Part shown: piece by piece, positions 25,851-33,346 of the stretch
Layout of the letters: each line of letters starts with the position of its first letter
How positions within the stretch are numbered: the stretch's first letter is position 1
Assembly: GCA_934636245.1 (NCBI GenBank)
Contig: CAKUAI010000008.1
Location: 107,482 to 171,481, forward strand
Source: an uncultured Coriobacteriales bacterium
GTDB taxonomy: Bacteria > Actinomycetota > Coriobacteriia > Coriobacteriales > UMGS124
Direction of reading: 5' to 3'
DNA length: 64,000 nt
Notes under the pieces: generated by a model
Database searches by the model: none
What the model was told of the DNA's origin: nothing
The model's input: the letters and a program-made list of their open reading frames with translations, nothing else
Position numbers and translations under genes: made by a program

Positions 25851-27278
25851 CTAGGAGATAGAGGCGGCTGCCTTCTGGCCGGCGTTGATGCCCATCACCG
25901 TGATGTCGCACACAGCGTTGCCACCGATGCGGTTGGAGCCGTGGATGCCGCCCGTGACCTCGCCGGCAGCGAAGAGGCCAGCGATCTTGTTGCCCTCGAT
26001 GGTCAGAGCCTGGGAGTCGCTGTCAACGTAGATGCCGCCCATGCAGTGGTGGATGCCGGGATAAACGGCGATGGCATAGAAGGGAGCAGTCTCGAGCTTG
26101 GAGACGAAGCCCGTGGTACGGCCGAAGGGATCCTCGGCACCGTCGACAGACTGGTTGTAGGTGTCGATGGTGGTCTGGAGCTCGTCGGCCGGAATGCCGA
26201 GCGTGTCGGCCAGGCCAGCCAGGTCATCGGCCTTGACGCTCATTTCCTTGTTCTCGTAATTGGCGCAGGCCTTGTTGTTGTCATAGACGGCCTGATCGTA
26301 CACAACCCAGACCTTGCCGTCAGGCTGAGTCATCTCGGCAGAAGACACGACGTCGCGGGTGCCCATCTCGTTGGTGAAACGGTCGCCGGCGTTGTTGACC
26401 AGGATGCCGCCACCGCCACGGACGCCCTCAGCGACGAGCGAGCCGTCGGCGAACACGGTGGGGTGAATCTGGATCTGGCTCATCTGGATGAGGTTGGCGC
26501 CAGCGTGCTGGGCCATGACCATGCCGTCGCCCGTGATGGAGGCGGCGTTGGTGGAAACGAAGGTCTCCAGGTCGGGACGGTACATCTTGACCAAGTCCTT
26601 GTTGGAGCCGAAGCCGCCGGAGGTCAGGATGACGGCCTTGGCGTTGTACTGCGTGCCGTCCTCGCACACGACACCCGTCACAGCGCCGGACTCGTCGACG
26701 ACGAGCTCAGTGGCGCGGCAGTTGTAGACGACCTCGATGCCAGCGTCGACAACGGCCTGGGCGATGGTGGGAACGTAGGCGGCGCCCACAGCAGAGCCGT
26801 CGGTGGGACGGTGGCAGCGGGGCACGCTCATGCCACCGGTGGTGGTGATGTTGTCGAGAACCAGGCCGTGCTCGGCGAGCCAGTCGATGGCGGCAGCGGA
26901 GCCCTCGCACATCTGGGTCACGAGCTCGACGTTGTTCCAGTTATGGCCACCGGTGATGGTCTCCTGGATGAACAGGTCGGTGGAGTCCTCGATGCCCTGA
27001 TCCTTCTGATAGGTGGTCTCGGAGGCGTTCATGCCAGAGGAGGCAAAGATGGTGTTGCCGCCCTCCATGGCGTTCTTCTCAAGGATGACAATCTTCTCGA
27101 CGCCGGCCTCGCTGGCGGCCAGAGCGGCGCACATGCCGGCGCCGCCCATGCCCACGACGACGATGTCGTAATCGCCGCCGGCCGGGGCCTCCTCAGCAAA
27201 GGCAGCAGCGGTAGGCACGAGTGCGGCTGCTGCGGCAGCGGCCAGGAAGCTGCGGCGGTTCATCGTGATTTGAGCCAT
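25851..27278 (-). CDS. Tat-exported FAD-dependent oxidoreductase (flavocytochrome c / fumarate-reductase-like)
   Basis: A 475-residue flavoprotein. ATG 27278 follows GGAGGT at good spacing; the longer in-frame extension is non-homologous. The Tat signal is MNRRSFLAAAAAAAL. The FAD motif DIVVVGMGGAGMCAALAASE and a C-terminal GGIYVDSDSQ-type segment match fumarate-reductase-like flavoproteins. It lacks FMN-binding and heme domains. It is divergent from a second membrane LuxR regulator, repeating the arrangement at 15435-19014. It probably reduces an organic acceptor in the cell envelope; which one is not readable. Confidence 0.9.
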   Translation of the reverse strand: MAQITMNRRSFLAAAAAAALVPTAAAFAEEAPAGGDYDIVVVGMGGAGMCAALAASEAGVEKIVILEKNAMEGGNTIFASSGMNASETTYQKDQGIEDSTDLFIQETITGGHNWNNVELVTQMCEGSAAAIDWLAEHGLVLDNITTTGGMSVPRCHRPTDGSAVGAAYVPTIAQAVVDAGIEVVYNCRATELVVDESGAVTGVVCEDGTQYNAKAVILTSGGFGSNKDLVKMYRPDLETFVSTNAASITGDGMVMAQHAGANLIQMSQIQIHPTVFADGSLVAEGVRGGGGILVNNAGDRFTNEMGTRDVVSSAEMTQPDGKVWVVYDQAVYDNNKACANYENKEMSVKADDLAGLADTLGIPADELQTTIDTYNQSVDGAEDPFGRTTGFVSKLETAPFYAIAVYPGIHHCMGGIYVDSDSQALTIEGNKIAGLFAAGEVTGGIHGSNRIGGNAVCDITVMGINAGQKAAASIS

Positions 27279-27551
27279 GATACCTATACCTCCATGTTCA
27301 GTGGACGTGCGCCAGTTCCCCACTGGCGCCCTGAGTAAAGCGTGAACTCCCTTTGCGCATGCTGGACGCAGCTCCCGCACATCTGCAGGCAGAACCGCAT
27401 CCCGCAAGGTTCCGGGGTTTCGCTTAACGGCATAAATGTGCACCCAAACGGCTTGCCTGTCTTCACATACTTTGTGTGAAAGGCCATGTACCAGCACAAA
27501 TATGAGTAGAATGTTTTTAGGCCTGCGCACACGCGTCATCCGACTACCACC

Positions 27552-28841
27552 ATGGGGGCAACGCCTTTGAAGCAACGCGCATTGATCGTCATCGGCATGG
27601 CGTTCTTCTGGCCCTTCATCAAGGGGCCCAACCTTGCACGCTTTCTAGGCGAGGCAACGCAAAGCCCCCTCGCCGCCCTCCTTGCCGTCGCAATGTGCGG
27701 TGCCTTTTTGTGCCTGGCATGCGCATGGATGCGCACGACGGTGCACCTGGTGTCGAGCGAACGTCTGGCCACCCGAAACTCTCGGCCGCCCATCTCGACC
27801 CTGGCCATGATTCTGCTGGCATATCTCTTGAGCTTTGTGATCGAAATACCGGTGGATATGCTCCACGGAGAAATTGCAACGGTTCTCACACTGCTCATGC
27901 CCGTTGTCAGTGGGGCGGCAGCATGGGGCTTGGAGCGTATGAGCTCCTTGCCCGATATCTCCCCCGTCGTAAAAGGCGAAGAGAGCAGGGCGGTCTCGCC
28001 CTCAACGCGGTCCATGTGGCTGCTTGCGGGCATTGCAGCGCTCACGTATGCCACCTCGGGCGTGTTGCTGGGCATGTACAGCATCGCGCCCGTGCCGGGC
28101 AATATCCTGTCGGCGTGCCTGGCCATGCCCCTTGCGCTTTGCACCCTGCTTCCCAAGGGTCGCTCGACGTTCTCGACCCTGCTGTGGGGCCTGTCCCTCG
28201 TGCCGCTCATCATGAGCGCCCTGTTTGTCATCGTGCCCACCGGCGACATCTTTACCACTGGGCTTAACCTTCTCACCGCAAGCCGTCGCGGGGTGGTCGT
28301 CCTGCTCTGGCCCCTGCTTGTCGAATGCGCCCTGGCAAGCAAGGCACCCGCACGCACCGCATTGTGGGGCGCCGCAGGCTACGTCGGCTTCTACCTGGCA
28401 GTTCGCGCCCTTATCGCGATTTTGCGCGCAATAGGCATCGAGGCAACCTTGAGTGCCGAAGCCCTGCGCGTGGCAACCCTCGTGGTGGCCCTCGTCATCG
28501 TGGCGTGCTCCCTTGCCATCATCGCCGTTGCGGCGAGAACGCATGACAGCGAGGACCTCGCCGACCTGACGCAGGCCCCCGAGACCGGCGAGGTCCCCAC
28601 AGAGCGCGACCTGCGCCACGACGCCTGCCAGGCGATCGCCACGCAAGCAGCCCTCACCGAGATGGAAACCCTCGTGCTTGAGTTCGTCTCCATGGGCTAC
28701 ACCGTGGCCCGCATCGCCCAGGAGCGCGGCGTCACCGAAAACACCGTGCGCACCCACACCAAGGGCCTCTACCGCAAACTCGACGTCCACTCAAAGCAGG
28801 AGGTCATCGAGCTCGTGGAGGAGAGGATGGGCGAGGTCTAG
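27552..28841 (+). CDS. LuxR-family transcriptional regulator with multi-pass membrane N-terminus
   Basis: A 429-residue protein with about ten to twelve hydrophobic segments (residues 8-345) and a C-terminal LuxR helix-turn-helix (LTEMETLVLEFVSMGYTV, then NTVRTHTKGLYRKLDVHSK). It is the second such regulator in the window, again divergent from a Tat flavoprotein, which it probably controls. No good ribosome site is visible before ATG 27552, so the exact start is uncertain. The two regulators share architecture but the membrane halves differ, as expected for different ligands. Confidence 0.88.
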   Translation: MGATPLKQRALIVIGMAFFWPFIKGPNLARFLGEATQSPLAALLAVAMCGAFLCLACAWMRTTVHLVSSERLATRNSRPPISTLAMILLAYLLSFVIEIPVDMLHGEIATVLTLLMPVVSGAAAWGLERMSSLPDISPVVKGEESRAVSPSTRSMWLLAGIAALTYATSGVLLGMYSIAPVPGNILSACLAMPLALCTLLPKGRSTFSTLLWGLSLVPLIMSALFVIVPTGDIFTTGLNLLTASRRGVVVLLWPLLVECALASKAPARTALWGAAGYVGFYLAVRALIAILRAIGIEATLSAEALRVATLVVALVIVACSLAIIAVAARTHDSEDLADLTQAPETGEVPTERDLRHDACQAIATQAALTEMETLVLEFVSMGYTVARIAQERGVTENTVRTHTKGLYRKLDVHSKQEVIELVEERMGEV

Positions 28842-28875
28842 AAAGCACGGCAGCAAGTGGCTTCCCCGCGCGAGA

Positions 28876-28986
28876 CTAGCGCTTCATAAGAGATGCCAGG
28901 CCATTCATACATCGAGCGGCGCACTTAACCTCTATTTCCCTGTCTGCCGGCATGGTCTTCAATCCCTCGCGAATGCGCTGCAGCAC
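28876..28986 (-). CDS. Possible small protein downstream of the XRE regulator
   Basis: A GTG-initiated frame of 36 codons begins right after the XRE stop and ends at TAG. Its predicted product reads (M)LQRIREGLKTMPADRE followed by IEVKCAARCMNGLASLMKR. It looks helical and protein-like, with an AGAGGGG sequence upstream of the GTG. No family is recognised. It could be a short partner of the regulator or a decayed remnant. Confidence 0.35.
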   Translation of the reverse strand: MLQRIREGLKTMPADREIEVKCAARCMNGLASLMKR

Positions 28987-28987
28987 A

Positions 28988-29227
28988 TCAGTGAGCGCCC
29001 CTCTCGCTGAGCGTCATGTCTAAGCCAAGCAGGTTGACAATGCGCAGGGCAATCCCAAGCTCTGCCGTTTCCTTGCCGCGCTCGAGGTTGGAGAGATACA
29101 TGATCGAGCACCCACAGGCATCGGCAAGCTCTTGCTGCGTCAGACCAAGCCCCTTGCGCCGTGAACGAATTGCCGCGCCAAGGTCTGAGGCATCTTTGAT
29201 GAGCAGCGCTCCATGAGTCTCTCGCAT
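28988..29227 (-). CDS. XRE-family helix-turn-helix regulator (HipB / control-protein-like)
   Basis: A 79-residue DNA-binding protein starting MRETHGALLI. The HTH is clear in GLTQQELADACGCS with YLSNLERGKETAELGIALR as recognition helix and dimer part. The C-terminal LGLDMTLSERG resembles HipB-type proteins, but no hipA follows. A longer in-frame extension to 29521 is unsupported. It is divergent from a DNA methyltransferase and endonuclease, so it is most simply a control protein timing restriction after entry into a new host. Confidence 0.8.
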   Translation of the reverse strand: MRETHGALLIKDASDLGAAIRSRRKGLGLTQQELADACGCSIMYLSNLERGKETAELGIALRIVNLLGLDMTLSERGAH

Positions 29228-29443
29228 GATTATCACGTCCGTAAGAATAACTATCTTTTGGCGCATTTTATCATGTTCGTAATAATCACCAAGATTGAAG
29301 CTGAATTCATCCGTTCGTGGAGCAATCACTGTTCTGCTGTTTGCGATTAGGGTGGCGTTCTTGTCCGGCATCAAATTACAATGTAGAAATCTGCATCGTT
29401 CGAATATCGTTATCGTAAGTTTGACGACAGGGAGACCACAAAA
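29228..29443. promoter_or_regulatory. Divergent regulatory region of the restriction-modification island
   Basis: This 216-base AT-rich stretch separates the XRE gene from the methyltransferase. It must hold both promoters. Short repeats such as ATATCGTTATCGTAAG near 29404 could be control-protein sites, but no clear palindromic C-box was identified. Confidence 0.5.
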
Positions 29444-30379
29444 GTGAGTTTGAAGTCTATCGAAATATGCGCGGGTGCCGGTGGGCAAGCCCTCGGCCTC
29501 GAACAGGCAGGCTTCGACCACGTCGCGCTTGTGGAAATTGAACCCCCGGCCTGTGAAACGCTAATCTCAAACCGTCCCAACTGGAACATCATCAATGGAG
29601 ACGTGCATTCCTTTTCAGCAGAAGCCTATCGCGGCACGATCGATTTGTTCGCCGGCGGCGTGCCTTGTCCCCCGTTTTCGGTAGCGGGAAAGCAACTTGG
29701 CAGCGCTGACGAGAGGGATTTGTTCCCAGAGGCCTTGCGTCTCATCGAGGAATGCCAACCAAGAGCAGTGATGCTCGAAAACGTAAAGGGTATCTTCTAT
29801 CCGAAGTTTGACGAGTATCGCAAGCAGATTACCAACAAGCTTGAGGAACTGGGCTACCGTTGGTGGTGGAAACTTGTACAAGCAAGCGACTACGGAGTCT
29901 CTCAGCTCAGACCAAGGGCAATCCTCGTCGCGCTCAAAGAGCCCTGGGCTTCACGTTTTACATGGCCAGAGGGAAATCCTGGAACAAGTCCAACTGTCGG
30001 GGCTCTTCTCCACGATCAAATGGCCTCGAACGGTTGGGCCGGAGCCGACGAGTGGGCTGCTCACGCCAACAAGATTGCGCCAACATTGGTGGGCGGTTCA
30101 AAGAAGCACGGGGGCCCCGATTTGGGTCCCACACGCGCACGCAATGCCTGGAAGGAGCTCGGAGTCAACGGTGGAAGCATCGCCGAGGACGCACCAGCCC
30201 GCGACTTTGAGGGCATTCCGCGCCTAACGGTCAAAATGGCCGCTTTGGTTCAAGGCTTCCCCGCCGATTGGGAGTTCTCTGGAAAAAAGACCGTAGCCTA
30301 TCGACAAGTTGGAAACGCATTTCCCCCGCCCGTGGCAAAAGCAGTAGGAATCGCAATCAAGGAGGCACTCGATGACTGA
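29444..30379 (+). CDS. C5-cytosine DNA methyltransferase of a type II restriction-modification system
   Basis: A 311-residue Dcm-type enzyme with a GTG start after GGGAGA. Motif I is EICAGAGGQALGLEQAGF; motif IV is GGVPCPPFS with the catalytic Cys; motif VI is MLENVKG; motif VIII is QLRPRAILV; motif X is RQVGNAFPPPVAKAVG. It protects DNA by methylating cytosine. It overlaps the downstream endonuclease gene by 8 bases. Because that endonuclease resembles NgoMIV, the target is predicted to be GCCGGC, a word that does occur in this window. The region is less GC-rich than its surroundings, suggesting transfer. Confidence 0.93.
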   Translation: MSLKSIEICAGAGGQALGLEQAGFDHVALVEIEPPACETLISNRPNWNIINGDVHSFSAEAYRGTIDLFAGGVPCPPFSVAGKQLGSADERDLFPEALRLIEECQPRAVMLENVKGIFYPKFDEYRKQITNKLEELGYRWWWKLVQASDYGVSQLRPRAILVALKEPWASRFTWPEGNPGTSPTVGALLHDQMASNGWAGADEWAAHANKIAPTLVGGSKKHGGPDLGPTRARNAWKELGVNGGSIAEDAPARDFEGIPRLTVKMAALVQGFPADWEFSGKKTVAYRQVGNAFPPPVAKAVGIAIKEALDD

Positions 30380-31256
30380 CTCCCTTATTGATATCCAACG
30401 AAAAGACCTTCATAGGGCCCTGATTAACGAAGGCCTCTATGTCATCACAGACTCAAAATACGGCCGCGCCGCCACCAACTCAGACGCGGCGTCTCTTTCG
30501 TCCAGGCGCATTGGTCTGTGCCTGGCGGAGGTTCTGGGAGTTCCTGAAGGAAAGCGCATGGCCGCCCAGACAATTGGCAGCAAGTTCGAGGAACTCATCG
30601 CCGACTATGTCGACAAGACATTCACCAAACTCCAGCATCTCCGCCCTGGTTGGTGGAAAGTCGAGGACCTGGGCAACAGGGGCCATGCAAAAGCAGAGTC
30701 TTTCGCTCAATACGAACACCTTGCCCATCTCGCACATCTCACCGAAACCGACCGAGGACTCAAAACGGCGTTGGGCAACGACTATGTGGTATCTCCTGAC
30801 GTAGTTGTCTCCCGTCATTTAGTGACTGACGAGGAAATCAATATTGACGGAAGGGTGTTTGTTGGAGATGAATCGTCTCTTTGCTCCGATATTAGGCAGA
30901 ATGAGGGCAAGAAACCCATTCTCCACGCCTCAATCTCGGCAAAATGGACGATTCGATCAGACAGGGCCCAGAACAGTCGCACCGAGGCATTAAACCTGAT
31001 TCGCAACCGCAAAGGGCGACTGCCCCACATCGTCGTTGTAACCAACGAACCAGTGCCAGAGCGAATCGCATCGTTGGCACTTGGTACAGGAGACATCGAT
31101 TGCGTATATCACGTCGCACTTTACGAACTCCAAAAAGCAGTTTCAAACTACTCCGTTGCCACCGGTACAGATGCATCGTTGGAGATGTTATCCACACTCA
31201 TCGAAGGCAAGCGTCTCAAAGACATATCCGACCTACCCCTCGATTTGTGCGTATAA
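30372..31256 (+). CDS. NgoMIV-family type II restriction endonuclease
   Basis: A 294-residue protein resembling NgoMIV (recognition GCCGGC), a tetrameric type IIF enzyme. Shared-looking segments include HASISAKWTIRSDRAQNSR, RKGRLPHIVVVT and GTGDIDCVYHVALYELQ. The catalytic PD...(S)xK elements are SPDVVVSRHL and SAKW. The family assignment rests on recalled similarity, not a search. It would cut unmethylated DNA such as phage. It is coupled to the methyltransferase by an 8-base overlap, so both appear together, with an XRE regulator divergent upstream. Confidence 0.85.
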   Translation: MTDSLIDIQRKDLHRALINEGLYVITDSKYGRAATNSDAASLSSRRIGLCLAEVLGVPEGKRMAAQTIGSKFEELIADYVDKTFTKLQHLRPGWWKVEDLGNRGHAKAESFAQYEHLAHLAHLTETDRGLKTALGNDYVVSPDVVVSRHLVTDEEINIDGRVFVGDESSLCSDIRQNEGKKPILHASISAKWTIRSDRAQNSRTEALNLIRNRKGRLPHIVVVTNEPVPERIASLALGTGDIDCVYHVALYELQKAVSNYSVATGTDASLEMLSTLIEGKRLKDISDLPLDLCV

Positions 31257-31262
31257 ACAACC

Positions 31263-31463
31263 ATGCTGACTGTTGATATAAACCACGAATCAGACGCTGT
31301 CGCCAAAGGAACCGAGGACTCCAGCCCAAAAGTCAGACCTGGCAATCCCAATCTCCTCGACCCGTTTGACAACGAGACAAACACCGGTCGCCTCCTGCGC
31401 GCCGCAAAACGGATGAATCGAAACGGCGGTACAGTCCATGACCTCGCACCAGAGGACAACTGA
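31263..31463 (+). CDS. Small hypothetical protein at the end of the restriction-modification operon
   Basis: A 66-residue hydrophilic frame starting six bases after the endonuclease stop. No known motif; the middle (KVRPGNPNLLDPFDNET) is Pro/Asn-rich and the end acidic. There is no distinct ribosome site. It may be a genuine operon member or a chance frame before the terminator at 31499. Confidence 0.4.
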   Translation: MLTVDINHESDAVAKGTEDSSPKVRPGNPNLLDPFDNETNTGRLLRAAKRMNRNGGTVHDLAPEDN

Positions 31464-31498
31464 AAGCACCCCTGAACAGGCAATCCCTCATACAAAAA

Positions 31499-31526
31499 GG
31501 CCTGGTACCTCCCGCGGTACCAGGCC
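31499..31526. terminator. Terminator between convergent restriction island and transporter
   Basis: A perfect 11-bp stem GGCCTGGTACC / GGTACCAGGCC; on the minus strand it is followed by TTTTTGT, so it chiefly ends the transporter transcript. Confidence 0.85.
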
Positions 31527-31572
31527 AACAAACTTTTCTTTGCATATCCCCAGCCTGGGGCCAGCCGAGCGC

Positions 31573-31709
31573 GCGGAGGATTCTTTTCGCAGCGCGCCTC
31601 CGCAGTGAATACTGAGAAAAGGGGCAAAAGTGCGCGCAGCGCACCCTTGCCCCCGGTTTTTCTCAGTATTCGGTACGAGGATAAGCGCGCGAAGAAGAGA
31701 ATCCTCCGC
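31573..31709. repeat. 137-bp three-tier palindrome after the SNF transporter gene
   Basis: Three perfect nested stems: GCGGAGGATTCT (31573-31584) with 31698-31709; GAATACTGAGAAAA (31607-31620) with 31658-31671; GGGGCAA/TTGCCCC plus GTGCGC/GCGCAC at the tip. It starts ten bases after the minus-strand transporter stop, before the terminator at 31499-31526. Confidence 0.9.
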
Positions 31710-31718
31710 CCCCCGCGC

Positions 31719-33176
31719 CTAGGCGAGCCCCAGCCACAGCGCCACCTTCGGGGCATACCCCATCACGAAGATGACGATGATGAGCGCAGGGATGCCCCAC
31801 TTGAGCCAGGGCAGCGACCAGGCAGGGAACTTCAGGCCCTGGCCGGCGTCAGCCTCGGCGAGGAACTTCTCCCAGCCCCAGCCCTTGCGCGAGATACAGA
31901 ACACGAGGTAGAGCAAGCTGCCCAGAGGCAACATGTTGTTGGAGACGATGAAGTCCTCAATGGACTGGACGTCACCGATGGCGGGAATGCTCACGCCCGA
32001 AAGCACGTTGTAGCCCAGCGCGCAGGGCAGCGAGAGCACCACGACAGTCACGGCCATGCGAACCACGGCGGTCTTGCGGTCGAGGCCCCACTTGTCCATG
32101 ACGAAGCTGATGAGGTTCTCGAAGACGGCGATGATGGTAGACAGCGCTGCAAAGCTCATGAACAGGAAGAAGAGCGCGCCCCAGAGCTGCCCCAACGGCA
32201 TCTGGTTGAAGACGATGGGCAGCGTCACGAAGACGAGCGAGGGGCCCTCGCCGGGGTTCACGCCAAAGGCGAAGCACGCCGGGAAGATAATGAGGCCGGC
32301 CAGCAGCGCCACGCCGGTGTCGAGGCCGCAGATGCGCACGGCCTCGCCGGTGAGCGAGCGATCCTTGCCAATGTAGCTGCCGAAGACCTCCATGGCAGAG
32401 ATACCCAGCGAGAGCGTGAAAAATGCCTGGCCCATGGCGGCGTACACCGCGTTGCCGAACGTGGCCCATTGCTCAGCGGCCGTCTCGCCGGCAAACAGCT
32501 TGCCGAAGTCGGGAATCAGGTAGAACTCGATGCCCGCCTGCGCGCCCGGAAGCGTGAGCGAGCGCACCACGAGCACGACCATAACGAGCAAAAGGCAGGT
32601 CATCATGACCTTGGTGATGCGCTCCACGCCCTTCTGCAGGCCCATGCTGCACACAAGGAAGCCGATGACACACACCGCGAGCATCCAGCCGATGAGCTCG
32701 CCGGGGTTTGCGAGCATGGTGCCGAAGACCTCGGCGGAACCCGCCGCGTCAAGCCCGTTGAACGCACCCGTGCCCATCTTCACCACGTACGACAGCATCC
32801 AGCCGCCCACCGTGGTGTAGAACATCATGAGAATCAGGCAACCGATGAAGCCCCACCAGCTGAACCAGTGCCAGCGCCGCGAAGGCTGCAGCGTGTCGAA
32901 AGCCAGGGCGGAAGACTTCTGGCTGGCACGGCCCACCGCGAACTCCATCACCATGACGGGCAGACCCAGAATCACAAGAAACAGCAGGTAGAGCAGGACG
33001 AATGCCGCGCCACCGTATTGGCCCGTGATGTAGGGGAAGCGCCAGACGTTGCCCAAGCCGATGGCACAGCCTGCGGAAATGAGAATGAAGCCCAGGCGCG
33101 AGGCGAACCTCTCGCGGCCGGCCTTCGCCGCGGCCTGCTGCACGGCAGGCGAGGCAGTTGATTCGGTGCCCGTCAT
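31719..33176 (-). CDS. Sodium-dependent transporter of the SNF (NSS) family
   Basis: A 485-residue integral membrane protein with the NSS signature GLGNVWRFPYITGQYGG in helix 1, the sodium and substrate site, and about eleven to twelve hydrophobic segments. Family members import amino acids or related amines with sodium (LeuT, MhsT, TnaT); the substrate here is not readable. A GAAAGG ribosome site precedes the ATG. Its 3' end carries a large nested palindrome before a classical terminator. Confidence 0.92.
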   Translation of the reverse strand: MTGTESTASPAVQQAAAKAGRERFASRLGFILISAGCAIGLGNVWRFPYITGQYGGAAFVLLYLLFLVILGLPVMVMEFAVGRASQKSSALAFDTLQPSRRWHWFSWWGFIGCLILMMFYTTVGGWMLSYVVKMGTGAFNGLDAAGSAEVFGTMLANPGELIGWMLAVCVIGFLVCSMGLQKGVERITKVMMTCLLLVMVVLVVRSLTLPGAQAGIEFYLIPDFGKLFAGETAAEQWATFGNAVYAAMGQAFFTLSLGISAMEVFGSYIGKDRSLTGEAVRICGLDTGVALLAGLIIFPACFAFGVNPGEGPSLVFVTLPIVFNQMPLGQLWGALFFLFMSFAALSTIIAVFENLISFVMDKWGLDRKTAVVRMAVTVVVLSLPCALGYNVLSGVSIPAIGDVQSIEDFIVSNNMLPLGSLLYLVFCISRKGWGWEKFLAEADAGQGLKFPAWSLPWLKWGIPALIIVIFVMGYAPKVALWLGLA

Positions 33177-33346
33177 ATATATGTTGCCTTTCGTAAGGCG
33201 CGGGAGTGCGATGCCACCGTCCCGCGCTTGCTTTTTTGACTGCGCGATTGTAGCGCAAGCACCTCCCGCAAAGTCCGACGTTGTCGCTGGTATACACTGA
33301 CAAAGTCAAACAAACGGCCCTGCGGGGCGAATCGGGAGGGCAAGCC

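Noticed and set aside
28988..29227. HipBA toxin-antitoxin system
   Set aside because: The XRE protein resembles HipB, but no HipA kinase gene follows; only a 36-codon frame is present. The divergent methyltransferase makes a restriction control protein more likely.
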